Assembly: GCF_022581195.2 (NCBI RefSeq)
Contig: NC_061470.1
Location: 372,001-436,000 of the forward strand
Direction of reading: 5' to 3'
DNA from: Helicoverpa zea
Lineage: Eukaryota > Arthropoda > Insecta > Lepidoptera > Noctuidae
Length of the DNA: 64,000 bases
Numbering within the stretch: the first letter of the stretch is position 1; every line of letters starts with the position of its first letter. The notes beneath the pieces were generated by a model. The model searched no databases and was not told the DNA's origin. It saw only the letters and a list, made by a program, of their open reading frames with translations. A program made the position numbers and the translations under genes. Positions 21,679-31,651 of the stretch are shown in pieces.

Positions 21679-24600
21679 TTCTCCTAGCCGATTATCGGCT
21701 ACGGCGGCTGTTCTCATGTAAGGAGATTAGCCAACTGCGCAGGACATATTATAGTGCACGAGCATTTGCGCAGACACAGGTGCACTCACTATTCCTTAAC
21801 TCTCATAGCCCGATGGGACGGTAATCCGACACGACCGGAGAGAGATCAGGCGCAGGACCGACATTTACGTGCTCTCCGATGCACGGGTGTATCAATCACC
21901 ACCTTCCAGGCTCCGGGCTGCTATGTGAAAGTCTTCTAAAACCCACAAAGCGATTTCGGCCCGACTCGGGAATCGAACCCGAGACCTCGTGCTCAGCAGC
22001 CGCACTTGCGACAGCTAGACCAACGAGGCACTTAACCTAATACGACAAACTAGTTACATAATATTCGAAATCTAAACACAATATCACAAAATAAAAATAA
22101 CACTACCAAAGTTTGAAATTACATACTACTTATAATATAGGTGGCTCTTGTGAACTCATTCAGCGAACAAGTAAACAAATCGACCCTACTCGCCACTGTG
22201 TTAAGCGTGCGCTAGGCGCGCGTCAGTGGCGCTCGCTGCAGCAGGTTGGTTTTTAGGAATCGTCTACTATTTTTACTTCATATATTATGTTGTCTGGAAG
22301 GCTTTAGTTTTGTCTCACGAAGACAGTAAGACAGCTTTCGAATCAAGCTTTTTCAAACGGTATTTTTTTTTTTTTTTTTGTCGGGAAACCTTTTTCACAC
22401 ACGGTCGGTTAGCCCCATGGTAAGTTATTTATTAACTTGTATTATGTGTGTGTATTCAATACTAAATTCCATACATTTATTGGGTATGTGTTTAAGCATC
22501 AAAAAACTCCTTATCGCTGCCCACCGGGAGTGTACCCAAGAGGCTGGCAGCATAGCCACGTTGGATTAGTTGTTAATCTAGAAGGAACAGTGGTTGTATA
22601 TTACCAGTCCTGCAGCCGCTCTGTGCGGTGCGGTGCGCATGCGCGCGGCAGGCACGCGCCGCGGTGCACGCGAGTGTGGTTGAAGTTGTCCACGTAGTTC
22701 GCGGAGTAGCTCTGAGGGAACAACAACGTTTGTTATTACACGCAAGTAATTAACGTGAAGGTGTTTGTATCAAAGGACATGAGATACAGTTGATAGCACA
22801 AATAATGCATTGCGAGTACAATTGATAAGACTACGCAGCTAACTCATGTGACATAAAAGTAATTATGATTTTAACGTCGAAACAGTTGCTAACCCGCAAT
22901 ACTATCTAGACTGGCTAAAATGCTAGAAATATCTGACATTACCAGCAGGTGACAGGAACTAATCAGTAGCCGACACTGGGTTAGGCTAACCGCTAGTTAG
23001 CCGCGTTGCCCAACCGCGACTCGAACCTGATTCCTTGCAGAGCCTGCGTTGAGCAACACTTGAGCAATCGCGCTCTAAGGTCATTGACATTGCCGGTAAC
23101 TTTAAGCGCTTATTTATACAATTTATTAATTAATTCGCCGTGGCTATAACTAAGAAATCTATTCAATCACCGCATTATGTTTTGATCTACACGCTTTTCA
23201 CTGTCGAGCGTGCTTCTGCAGCAATCGAAACAACAGTTCAACATCAATCGTGCATCTATGCGCTGATACCATTAGTTCCAACAATGCCAGTTACACTAAC
23301 CAAATAGGCCTGTTTTTTTTTAGTATTTCAAACAGGCCTTTAAAACGTCAAGGTAGTTGCACGGTTCCAAGAAGTGGGTATCATGGAGAAGAACCGGCAA
23401 GAAACTTATAGGCATAATCATAGCTCTATTTCGAGGAATTAGACAAACTGCTCCGGTAGGGCACGCGAACGTTTAGAAACATCTAGATGTATCATTGGCA
23501 TATGTAAAGATGCCAATGATACATCTATGATGCCAATGATCTTCGAAAGATGTCTAATATTGAAATGAAAGATCAATACCTACCTCTGGTTACCAGAAAA
23601 TGTTAAACAAATGTTCAATAAGTAAAATAAAAACCGCTTTTACTGACAAGTTAATTTTTAATGTGCTAAATCTATGAATGAATAAGATCCTCATGTTAAG
23701 AGTAGGAAGCCGTTGTGATGAGCACCAAATAAACAAGGCAGCACAGACTTACAACTACATATGTTTGAGTCGACCGATCACTCTCTTCAACTTCAAACTA
23801 CACAAACTACTTTAAAAACAAAAGGTTTGCATTACGTAAACACCATTCAGCGTGTAGCCCTTATTAAGATTCTGGCAGCGTTGCACTTTCGCCATCACGC
23901 GACCATTAGAGTCATTAGTGAAACAGTGAAGACGTTCTGAAGTCTCTTGGTGACTTGCTCTACAATACACGAGGCGTGAGACGATTCTGACCTTCACCTG
24001 TTTCACTCACATCTACCAACTGTTCTGAGGATGGCAATTAAACGTCTTTTTCTTTTCTCTTTGGATTGCATTGATTTACTGTTTACCTATCAGTTGCATT
24101 GTATAATTTTATCAGCTTGCTATTGTTATGTAATATAATTTTTGTGAAAATATTACATTTTAAAAAGAGTGTCTATGGAGTTTCTTGCCGGCTCTTCTCC
24201 ATGAGACCAACTTTTTGGAACCGTGCAATTAATGTGACGTTTCATAAGAGCCTGCAAAGGCCTATTTGAAATAAAAACGATTTGATTTTGATTCGATGCT
24301 CCTGACATGACATGAATCTGATAAGTCTGACATTTTCACTATAGCGTAACGTAGTTTCTCAAAGACGGTTATTAAGCTAGATCGCTATTACAAAATAAAA
24401 CCGCAGATATATAATCTATTGCGGTAACTCCAGAATTAGTTCAATTACATAATGTAATGCTATCAGAGCATAATGCCTATTATTTAGAATGTTAACGAGA
24501 TTTTGATCCATTTCCTCATCAGTTCAATGTTTGCTTGTGAGTAATATATAATTTGATATTTCAGAATTCCTTTTAATGTGTCTTCAGCTATGATTGTTAC

Positions 24601-27600
24601 AAAACTTTACAAGTGCCAATAGAACCATTAATCAGTGCCAGAATTAATTAAAACCTTAGAGGCTACGGGTAACATTTTGTTGTGACTTCATCGTCATCAT
24701 CATCAATTACTGCGGTCATCAGTCAAAAGAGTTGTAGACGTGACGACGTGAATACATGCTAACTGAGTTATTACCTTCTACGTGACAGACGCGTGGCCCA
24801 GTTTCACATGTTAACTAATTGTGAACATGTCCAAGCTTTTCAATCTTTCAGTATTTTGGTTGTAAGATGTTGACTAATCTACTTTCATCTCACATGCTAA
24901 GATGTACGAATGTACTGACATGTTCATGAGCTAGCTAGACTTGTATTGCATAATGTTATTTTCCTTTTTGAGTCTAGACTCCAGTGAAAAGATTTGAATT
25001 TTAAGATTTCTTGAATTATAGAGAAAGCAAAAAAAAAACACCTAATTAGGATTGTCTAACACAGTTATAATGAGGTGTATTTGAGGTTTGCATGTGTGCG
25101 TTCTGAATGATATGCGACGAAATATAATAAGTTACAATAAAAATAATAAAACTTAGTTGTACGTATGAAAGTGAGAGTACAGTAGGCCACGCGAAACATA
25201 CGAGAGTTATTACTATTGCGATAGTTAACGACTTGACTAATGACAAGTGCGAATTAAACGATTGCCTACGAAGATCATCACGGCAGAGCTGATGATCTGA
25301 TGATTCCAAAACTAATAGCGACTTCGTTCTACTTCACCATATACTTAGGTATTAAAGGCTAGCATTACGAAACTTACTGCGATCCAAAACGCCGATGCTA
25401 AAGAAAGAATTGTTGATACCAGTTCTTTCTAGGTCAGATTATTATCAGTTACCGTACCATTGATCATTCAAAGTTCTAAAATTGAATGCAATGTGACTCC
25501 TGAGACAGGCAATGTGACTTCAGGAGTTCAGGGGGACTTCTACGTCTCAGGAGTCACATTGCATGTTTCTCAGGAGTGCCTGTAGGTAGATAAGTGAGTC
25601 CTTGGTGTGTGACCACTTGGCTGTTGTCCTAGTTACCTCCATGAGGTCGTAGAGCACGTGCGGGCGCTGCGCGGGCTGCAGCTCGAAGCTGCCGAGGCAG
25701 TAGGCGCCGCGCGCAGAGACGCAGCCCGCCCACTCGTCCAGCTCGAACAGCCGCGGCATCGAGTAGTACTGCTCATCTGCAACAACACGTGACTTCCTCA
25801 TCTTGCACAAAGCTTCCGTGAACTTAATAAGCCCCCTACAATCTTAATTATCATCATTCTCCGGCCCTTATCCGAAATTTAGTTGGGGTCGGTGCGGCAT
25901 GTTTTCTTCTTCCATACTCTTCTATCAGCCGTCATCTCAAAAGAAACATTATTTCTTGCCGTATCGACTTTCACACACACCACTCCCTACATAGGACTTA
26001 TATGAAAGTACCTTCTGTCAAAGTTCTGATTCTCAGTTAGGAAAATAAATGGAACAAACATCTCGATAACGCCAACAGTCCACAACAAGAGAATTCGAAA
26101 AAGAGAACTAACCAGTATTTGAAATAACTTTCTTCAGAAAAGCAAATGTTTCAAAAAACACGAACAAGTGCACAACATGATTATCGATGTACTAGGCGAG
26201 CATGAGTAAACAGAAGACTATCTGATCGACGATAACTCATGTACTCCGACCAGTGGCAGTGTTCGCGAGATGTTGCGATTGACACATTGTCATGCTAATC
26301 CGCCTTTGTATGCGGCTTCTGAGCTTTGCCGATATGATAATTGTGTTGTCCCGAGTCCTGAGCATTGTTATTGTGTGACTTTATAAGGTTACATTATACA
26401 TAAGCTTTATTTATGAGGCAGGTGAACCTATCACCTGCACCTTAAATAAAAACTAGGCAGCTTGTAGCTAAAACTTCGAAGGCTAATTATAATTAGCCCT
26501 GTTATTACAAGTATACCTACAGAAAATTGGATACTAGTAAGTTAAATAAATAAGCTGACCACCCCTAACCATACACAACATGTAACAATATACGATACAT
26601 GTCTGTAGGTGATACAATAATACAATTGCATGACATAGCAACAATACGCAACGACCCGGTGAACTTGCGGCGCATGCGTGAACTCGCACATCCTCTGCGC
26701 GCGCGCACCGGATACTGAAAGGTCAATGTGAACAGGAAACTGCTGAATTACATGCACTTTGCCATCTACATAATATAATTACATTTGTTTCATCAATTGT
26801 TTTGTTTTCTAATTTATACTGCAGGCGAAATAAATGACAACGAATATTATAACCAACCTATGTTCAGCAGTGGACGTCCTATCACTGAGATGATGATGAT
26901 GATGATGATGATGATTATGAACTATTGAACTAATGAACTAGCTTCTGCCAGCGGTTTCACCCGCATCCTGTGGAAACCTCTGCACGAACCCGGATAAAAA
27001 GTAGCTTATAGCCTTCCTCGATAAATGGGCTATCTAACACTGAAAGAATTTTTCAAATCGGACCAGTAGTTCCTGAGATTAGCGCGTTCAAACAAACAAA
27101 CAGACAAACAAACTCTTCAGCTTTATAATATTAGTATAGATACTCGAAAGGTATAAATCCCTCCTAAGCGTAGGTAAATACAGTAATTTATCTAGGTGAG
27201 TAAAACCCTGGGTAATAACTGCCATTAGCGGAGGTTTAATATAAGTAAATGTGAATAGGAAAGCTCGTTAAGCTGTTGGAATGGAAAGCGACACTATAGC
27301 TCTTGTCTACAACACATATTACACTCGACACTTTCCCGAACGAGGGAAATTGCTCAGTGGGTGACGATGTCGACCCCACTGGCCAGACACTACTGTGTAG
27401 TGTGTGGGTATTAAGTATTTAATGTACTTCTTCACCTACATAACGAATAAATAGTAATAAATCAAATGAATGGAGATAAATATATCGGGATAGAGAACAA
27501 AGATCGCGATTTATAAAAAATCGTGCCGCGTTTTTAAGTTCGCTGGAAAAGTGTTGACGCTTTCGATTCACAGATTGTCAATAAACATAAATTTTGACCC

Positions 27601-29736
27601 ATAGCATACTTTTGTGATTGTTATACTGATGGCGTCATTTAAACTGGTAGTTTAGTAAATAAGCTATGTTAGAAAAATGATTTTTCGAATAGATTTTTCT
27701 AAGGCCGGTGTGGGCCGTGAGATCGGAAGCAAGACATGAATTAAGAATTCGAATATGTATATACTATCCCTATATGGAATAATGGAACCTACATTATAAC
27801 TTTAACTTGAAAATAACGATATCGTATAGAACCTTTTCTAAATCAACTATTTCTCTCTTTCTATAGAAAATTCACAAACAAATGTTAGGAAATCAATAGT
27901 TACCGAATAGTAGACAAATATAAAACTATGGTGTTATCTCCAAACGGTTCGTCCGACTAGACCGAGTGACCCACAACGCGCATGCAATCACGCGCATGCG
28001 TGTTGACCAACGAAATAGGTTCGTTGCATTCGGAGCCGGTTATGTAAATATGAACTATTTTTACAATGTAAACAATTTCGTTGTTGTCATGTGTTTCTAA
28101 ACCACGATTTTCACTAACATTGGTTGTTTATGGTGACAAAGTACCTAATAGATATTTCATGTTTACTTAAATATCAGGCATTCTTATCATCATGTCATGA
28201 GCCCGCGGGCTGCGGCCTCTTCTCATACAGAGAAGAAATGAGAGTCACGGATATATCAAGGATAGGTACATTTTTATTGATACACTAGCTTTCGCCCACG
28301 GTTTCACCCGTGTCCCGTAGCCCGATGGTGACAAAAACTATCTTAAAACCTCCCGGGTCTAAGTTACATCCCCTCTCATTTTCAGCCAAATCGGTCAAGC
28401 CGTTTTCATGTTATGTCGTGACAACGGTAAGCGGGTTTCATTTTTATATATATAGATAGATATTTGTCTAATCTGGAATAGAACTCGCCTCGTACTTGAA
28501 ACATAGGTGCTTTAACACTAGGCACTACGATTCTTGCGTTGTTGGTAATAACTTATTTAATTGTAAATTGATATGGTTTTGACTTATATTTGCAATATCT
28601 TTTTGTTAGTGGCATTTTATCCACCCTCGATAACTTCGCCTACTCTATCTAAATTGGCAACTTCGATCCTGACATAACTTAGCTCACTCACGTAGGTCAT
28701 CAAACTTATAAAATATCTAAGCGTGAGATTTATGATCGTCTGTGTTATGTGCATGAAATTCTTATGAAATAACCTTTGGGTCACTGCAACTACGGCTAAG
28801 TATTAACAAATCGATATAAAGTTTTCGAAACACGATTAATCTCAGCATGTCATGTATGAGCAGTATATAGTGGACTAGTGTAATACATAGTTAGCAAAGC
28901 GGGCGGTATTCAGCGCAGGCCTGTGCCCGCAAACTGTAACACTTGCTAAACCTTACCCACTTACTGCAATACGCTGACTTGTAGCCAGTTCAGTAGCTCC
29001 GACAACTATATGCTTTACTTATCGACCGCATTCGTTAATCCGGATAGATTTTCTACATTTTGTTAAAAATATACAGTTTTGTCTGACATTTGAGAATTTT
29101 GATGAATATTAATCACCCCCTAATCTACCTCGGAAATGCACCGACTGCAGAAACGACCTCTGCATATGTAGATACGGAATTATATGGTTAAACCCACTCT
29201 TATTTGTTAAATCCATGAACTTGAATAATTTCTACGGGAAGATAATGCAATCAGCCATATCTTGGGAACAAACGATGAAGAATTTAGAACTTAAGTGCAA
29301 TTAGTTACGATATTGGAAGTGTTTAAATGGCAAAGTTATAAAAGTCCTAAAATTGTAGGCAAGGGACGACAACATTACCTTTCAATACAATTTCAAACCT
29401 AGGCGAATATCATTATCAATCTGCAATAAACTGTCAATATGAAGCCCAACAAACAACTTTGATAATATTCTCAAGACTTAAGACCCTTTTGGGAAAATCC
29501 CTTTTACCCTTTCACTCGCAACCAAACCAAGAAACCGCAGCCGAACTTTCCAAAGGCATAAACCACTTAGTGAAATTATGGGGGAACACTGGACACTGCA
29601 CTGGAAGCCGACCCCAACATTTAGAAAGGTTGGGAGATGATGGGCACTGCACTGTACCGGTGAGGTCGAAGACTGGCTCGGCAGCGAGAGCGCCGGCCGC
29701 CGCCAACAGCAGCGAGAGCGCGCGCGTCGGGCCCAT
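6418..29736 (-). CDS. nrf-6-like: NRF-6-like membrane acyltransferase (nose resistant to fluoxetine family), gene 1
   Basis: Twelve exons (5' to 3'): 29736-29658, 25776-25637, 22711-22605, 13569-13349, 10316-10123, 10004-9832, 9751-9566, 9070-8891, 8811-8661, 7279-7096, 6789-6647, 6579-6418; total 639 aa. The protein starts with a signal peptide (MGPTRALSLLLAAAGALAAE). A cysteine-containing NRF ectodomain follows (residues 25-140, with RLFELDEW and AYCLGSF), then a hydrophobic segment near 150, then a multi-pass acyltransferase-3 domain. That domain opens with FDGLRVLTMLVVIIEH; its R218 and H229 are the family's conserved pair. In C. elegans nrf-6 acts in drug response and lipid/yolk transport, and Drosophila drop-dead belongs to the same family; the substrate here is unknown. 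All splice sites are GT-AG except intron 6, which starts GC. Phases are consistent throughout. Exons are strongly GC-rich and introns AT-rich. Intron 3 (9.0 kb) houses a BEL/Pao element. Confidence 0.92.
7869..8150. mobile_element. hAT-type MITE with 8-bp target duplication
   Basis: The 282-bp element begins 'tagggctgccatc' and ends with its exact reverse complement 'gatggcagcccta'. It is flanked on both sides by CCTACATG (7861-7868 and 8151-8158). Eight-base duplications are the hallmark of hAT transposases. Internally it has several copies of a 'tccggg' motif in both orientations. It is non-coding and lies in intron 9 of NRF-6-like gene 1. Confidence 0.9.
9148..9526 (-). mobile_element. tRNA-derived SINE, family A copy 1
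   Basis: Read on the minus strand it starts near 'tgcctcgttggtctagc', has a tRNA-like head with a B box (GGTTCGATTCC), a body of about 300 bp and a (CAT)n tail. The flanking duplication 'tgactgatat' (9138-9147 and 9527-9536) marks insertion by retrotransposition. It lies in intron 7 of NRF-6-like gene 1. The short open frames inside all family A copies are chance features. Confidence 0.88.
11497..11893. mobile_element. MITE with 'ggggcccgattctcctaa' termini, copy 1
   Basis: The 397-bp element starts 'ggggcccgattctcctaa' and ends in its inverse 'aggagaatcgggcccc'. The interior is non-coding and rich in 'aatcg'-type motifs. A second full copy lies at 12936-13333 and an inverted partial copy abuts it at 11896-12046. 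Confidence 0.88.
11896..12046. mobile_element. Inverted partial copy of the same MITE
   Basis: This 151-bp stretch is the reverse complement of the first ~150 bp of copy 1, ending in the same 'gggcccc' terminus. The pair 11497-12046 is therefore a compound fold-back with three termini. It probably arose by nested insertion or rearrangement. Confidence 0.85.
12936..13333. mobile_element. MITE with 'ggggcccgattctcctaa' termini, copy 2
   Basis: Full-length, direct orientation relative to copy 1, roughly 93-95% similar by eye. Its right end is only 9 bp from the splice-donor hexamer (13343-13348) that follows exon 4 of NRF-6-like gene 1. Confidence 0.88.
13624..13761. mobile_element. Fold-back MITE with ~48-bp inverted termini
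   Basis: Arms 13624-13671 and 13713-13761 are inverse repeats sharing 'aaaaactt...' and 'ttgtctaaaaaa' blocks. A related copy in the opposite orientation occupies 63875 to the window end, inside the first intron of the third NRF-6-like gene. Confidence 0.8.
14448..14706 (+). repeat. BEL/Pao 5' LTR
   Basis: 259 bp, TGT...ACA, same sequence as 21065-21323. It is followed after five bases by the primer-binding site. Confidence 0.96.
15765..21029 (+). CDS. BEL/Pao Gag-Pol polyprotein
   Basis: One uninterrupted frame of 1,754 aa. It has, in order: Gag, with zinc knuckles near 358-370 (C-x2-C-x4-H-x4-C type) and 390-405; an aspartic protease with D491-C-G-S; reverse transcriptase with the catalytic YVDD at 906-909; RNase H (FSDAS near 1076, then LELCAALLA and WCDSS); an integrase zinc domain (HEHLRNMH near 1385, later C-x2-C); an integrase core with D1457, D1523 and E1572; and a C-terminal chromatin/DNA-binding-like tail. 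This order is typical of BEL/Pao, and the single long frame is usual for the group. No envelope-like frame follows. All catalytic motifs appear present, so the copy may be functional. Confidence 0.96.
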   Translation: MSLSEDKDSNAKQLKELFAKRSSVKGRLTKFKKYLDVVCSLKLSKTQIKELEINIDKIRAMSSKFDELQAQIEVINCDNMDSEIDERDGIEQIFTSHLAIAEEQLDKYKTTSHYSDSHNSSQCHHDQSTHCHHVDFKLPQIQIAKFDGAYFRWLEFRDTYLSLIHNNERIKPIHKFHYLVSYLENEAARIISNLEICETNYETAWQLLCDRYDNKRQLINQHLNSLLYFESTQQQHKRESDKSLRFLVDHVTKNLRALSSLAKQDELLDMIIIKILIPKLDNRTAMKWEEHRNSLSDLPTLKDFNKFLTDRADVLATMFQNKSDTPKATQSRQNNNNNSRSTKSFSSTVQNTGSVTKQCVVCKGDHWIYDCPTFLAKSVQERRDEAFKLHLCSNCLRTGHRARDCKLGPCRECKRRHNSLLHLPNSNNASTGNTSTVSSNSTNTDRGSSEISVNNSISDNFVENHILLSTAMVNVINPQTNKQFRVRALLDCGSQSSFISQSLMNKLSLQVCTINTINVIGIGNNLAEHVNKSCIARLNSFSNDYSVVQSFYVLNQLTGAIPKQSIDISQLNIPRDIQLADPNFNQPSAIDILIGADLFWDLLGCDQLALGHNMPKLRSSKLGWLVAGPIFPSLRNRSLPKSIPCHVSISDSDECNNSDINSQLTKFWELEQVPDKQYFSKIEQACEDHFYRNTYRLESGRFCVRLPLIDSPDCLGDSYAMAKKRLLYLEKRFRKNPELKLQYSNFIQEYLELGHLEECPIINPVPSYYLCHHAVFKQNSETTKTRVVFDGSARTSSGFSLNDLQMVGPNVQDSIFSILIRARQYKYILTADIEKFFRMVELDEKDRNLQLILWRSDESNPIKTLRLKTVTYGLASATYLSTKCLSVLAEDCDDQFIGNIIKHDHYVDDLVTGSNCESELLYIQRKVSDTLKSAGFKLRKFRSNLPSILSSSVIDQNDKVSLSGSTNTLGLNWNPKTDTLQISIVIPNKGDVVTKRSILSTSFKIFDPLGILSPCVIIPKMLLQSLWLNKKGWDEPVSSDILESWNKFINNLSFLSDLQIPRLTLCEAPSYIEIHTFSDASQVAYGACVYLRSHNLAGDVKVNLLCAKSKVAPLKPTTIPRLELCAALLAAKLCKTVTSSLRCEVDRIIYWCDSSVVLSWLNGNSAKLKTFVANRVAEINELTDSSSWRYVPTDQNPADLISRGVSPDQITNLNLWWSGPKFLIQPESDWPYLNKLINEPDLPEMKSTSAVVQEPVTEILKIDKFSSFLKLRRIFAYVNRFIHNIRHKNPKDKLFGKFSVTELESSFTSLCKIAQQTSFAVEYNILLKNKNLSSKSSLLSLSPFLDDDKVMRVGGRIELSNYNYTKKHPILLHASHPLTKLYFKHEHLRNMHAGPQLLLACVRETVWPINGRHLARRTVHACVRCRRIQGKTLTPMMGNLPAQRITPDFPFRTVGVDFAGPFLTLNRKGRGARLTKTYLCLFVCFRYKCVHLEAVSDLSKDAFIMTLRRFISRRGKPAEIFCDNGRNFVAAAKEIGNFLKTNHEPVVDFATNEGVKFVFSPTYAPHFGGIWEAGVKSAKYHLKRVMGNNHLTFEEICTLFTQVEAVLNSRPLCPLSPSPNDYHFLTPGHFLIGRALNALPGPSLEHENQNNLQRYMKLEQIHQHFWQRWQREYVAELQQRSKWRTKSASLKVGDLVLLHEDNVPPLSWRMGRVSRLFPGTDGVTRVADVQTTRGCFRRPLTRICPLPTSLPDED
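21051..21064 (+). other. Polypurine tract of BEL/Pao element
   Basis: A purine-rich run (AACGGGGGGGAAGA) directly precedes the right LTR, where plus-strand DNA synthesis is primed in LTR elements. Confidence 0.85.
21065..21323 (+). repeat. BEL/Pao 3' LTR
   Basis: 259 bp, apparently identical to 14448-14706, followed by the CATGT duplication. Confidence 0.96.
21648..22029 (-). mobile_element. tRNA-derived SINE, family A copy 2
   Basis: Same structure as copy 1, with a longer (ATG)n stretch that is its tail on the minus strand. A 12-bp duplication 'acttaacctaat' flanks it at 21636-21647 and 22030-22041. It lies in intron 3 of NRF-6-like gene 1. Confidence 0.9.
23290..23410 (-). repeat. Dispersed retroelement 3'-end fragment, minus copy
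   Basis: It shares 'aggcct', 'cacggttccaa' and 'gagaagaaccggcaagaaact' type blocks, in reverse, with 24140-24290. The pair look like tails of a lepidopteran LINE. Confidence 0.55.
24140..24290 (+). repeat. Dispersed retroelement 3'-end fragment, plus copy
   Basis: It ends with 'aataaaaacgatttgatttt', a simple tail common to lepidopteran LINE copies. It is the reverse counterpart of 23290-23410. Confidence 0.55.
25486..25564. repeat. Hairpin with perfect 21-bp arms near an exon
   Basis: Arms 25486-25506 and 25544-25564 are exact reverse complements around a 37-nt loop that repeats part of the arm motif ('aatgtgact'). On the transcribed strand the hairpin starts about 73 nt after the exon 2 donor of NRF-6-like gene 1. 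Confidence 0.85.
25777..29657. other. Intron 1 of NRF-6-like gene 1
   Basis: 3.9 kb, non-coding. It carries fragments of the dispersed lepidopteran repeat whose plus strand ends in 'ttagtatagat' (26935-27145) and of a related repeat (28286-28460), plus a 'gttggggtcgg' retroelement fragment near 25855-26000. The rest is AT-rich with nothing recognised. Confidence 0.65.
26935..27145 (+). repeat. Dispersed lepidopteran repeat ending in 'attagtatagat'
   Basis: It has the recognisable order of this abundant repeat: 'ggtttcacccgcat', 'cccggataaaaagtagc', 'cctgagattagcg', runs of 'aaacaaac', then 'tataatattagtatagat'. The class is uncertain (it resembles described lepidopteran Helitron-like repeats). 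Related pieces occur at 28286-28460, 14370-14440, 48405-48450 and 49620-49696. Confidence 0.6.
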
Positions 29737-30311
29737 GCTGCGCGCTGACTGACTGCCCGGCTGCGCTCGCGCCGACGACGGTGTCCAAATGTTTACAGCT
29801 GTCAATGGGTTACCTAATGTTGATTGAGATGACGATGTGACAGCAGTGCAGACAGCTAATACAGAAAACGTTTTCGGAGATGCGATGGTGGTGGGGTTAT
29901 CGGATGTTAGGAAATGGAGGAAACTTATCAAAAGAAAATACTTAGATACAACTTATTTATTTAGAGCAGTGTAATTTTGTGAGTGCATATTATCTACGTA
30001 ATCACCATTACGCATTAAGTAGGACAGGTATATTTTCTCTTAATTTAACCATGCTGTGGTTTGATAGGGACTTCATTTGAGAGAAGCTTATCATAAATCT
30101 CTCGTTGCACAATGATAATAAAAGCAATTGCAAAAACTGCGCGACTGAGAGAAGGACAACTGGTAACAAACAGTTGCAATTTTGTTAGATAAGCCGAGAC
30201 CTAACTGCAATTTGTAATGAAAATTAGCACACCGGACCAGATGTTAAAATCTAAATGCAGGTGACAATATATCATTCGTTTCTGGAGCATTTCATAAGAG
30301 CAGTGTTGTGC

Positions 30312-30619
30312 ATGTCGTGGTGGCCTAGTGGGTAAAGAACCAACCTTTCGAGTATGAGGGTGTGGGTTCGATTCCAGATCAGGCAAGTACCAATGCAACT
30401 TTTCTAAGTTTGTATGCACTTTCTAAGTAAGTATATCTTCTTAGACACCAACGGCTGATAAAAAAGGTGAAGGAAAACATCTTGAGGAAACCTGGACAAT
30501 TAAGTCTGAAATCACCAACCCGCATTGAGCAAGCGTGGTGATTAATGCTCAATCCTTCTCCTTGTGATAGGAGGCCTGTGCAAAGCAGTGGGACGATAAA
30601 AAGGCTGTAACAGTAAAAA
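30312..30619 (+). mobile_element. tRNA-derived SINE, family B copy 1
   Basis: The tRNA-like head has an A box (TGGCCTAGTGGG) and a B box (GGTTCGATTCC). It continues into a body ending 'cagtgggacgataaaaaggc'. The 11-bp duplication 'cagtgttgtgc' flanks it (30301-30311 and 30620-30630). A second copy is at 59155-59461 on the minus strand and a 3' fragment at 52409-52462. Confidence 0.9.
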
Positions 30620-31620
30620 CAGTGTTGTGCTTAAGTGACAAGTTTCAAGTGAAACTACATTAGTGAAGCATGATGAATGGATCGTACAGTCAATAGGTTG
30701 CTTGAGATGTTTCACCGCACATACATAGGTTTAGTTGTAGACAAGACCGATGTTGATGGACTGGTGGTGACATTGAATAGCTCGGGATGATTGATGGCAG
30801 ACTAAGATGTCCTAATGAGATGGTGTTGCAACTAAAAGAACTTAAGCTTTGACAGTTATTTATTCAAATACGTATTTATTACCTAGAACAAGGGCATGCT
30901 CAATAGAGTTTTTCGTAAATAAAGTTTTTTTTTTTGTAAATATGATTAATGTCTCCATTTAGCTATGCAACGAGTATTTGTAGTCGTACATACATTTCAA
31001 TACAAGCATAAAGAATATGTGAATGTCTTTCGGATGACATTCGCGGACATCATCATCAAGGTTTCCCTAGACGACAACGTAAGCATCAGTTTTCAAAGTG
31101 TATTGAAAAAGAAACTAAACAGTATGTAAAATACCAAAAATGATAAAATTATTCAACTCAAGTATACCGGACATAGGTCCGATAACAAAGTAATGCATAC
31201 AATATGAACTTTTCCTAACGCACAGCGTAATGTGGTATAAAAAAAAAAAAGTATAAGTGTGGTATAATAAGTTATCAGTTTGTGAGAGTACCCATAGTGT
31301 TACATAGTCGTAGTTATCGCGGGCGATGACCCCGGCTATCATACTCATTAATGAGTAATATTGCTCTAGTTATTATTTTATTTCGTTTACATCGAATTCA
31401 TGAGATTTCAGTAGATATCACATGGTTGACTGGGAGAAATTTTAAAGATTCGTGAACGAGTTTTACGAGAAAATGACAAAACTGACCGCCTTGCCGAAAC
31501 GGCGCAGCGGCTGTCTGATCAGCTGCGAACATAACATACTATTGTGATTGAAAGCATGCAATAAACATAGATCTTTTAGTTTCAGCCGTCTGTTGCAAAA
31601 TTATTCACAAGTTTCGCTAA

Positions 31621-31651
31621 GTAAGTGCTAGTTAAGCTAACTAGCACTTAC
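31621..31651. repeat. Short perfect palindrome
   Basis: Fourteen-base arms around a 3-nt centre. No function is evident. Confidence 0.8.

Larger units (their letters stand above)
13570..22604. other. Intron 3 of NRF-6-like gene 1 (9.0 kb)
   Basis: This intron has no counterpart in gene 2. It carries a fold-back MITE (13624-13761), old dispersed repeats (about 14150-14440), a complete BEL/Pao element (14448-21323) and a family A SINE (21648-22029). The remaining DNA is AT-rich and non-coding. Confidence 0.8.
22712..25636. other. Intron 2 of NRF-6-like gene 1
   Basis: 2.9 kb. It holds a small hairpin (23485-23526), two fragments of one dispersed retroelement 3' end in opposite orientations (about 23290-23410 and 24140-24290) and a 21-bp-arm hairpin near exon 2 (25486-25564). 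No coding signal is seen. Confidence 0.7.

Noticed and set aside
29512..29931. Longer N-terminus for NRF-6-like gene 1 starting at 29931
   Set aside because: The ATG at 29736 gives a clean signal peptide like those of gene 2 and the third gene. The upstream extension has no such features.
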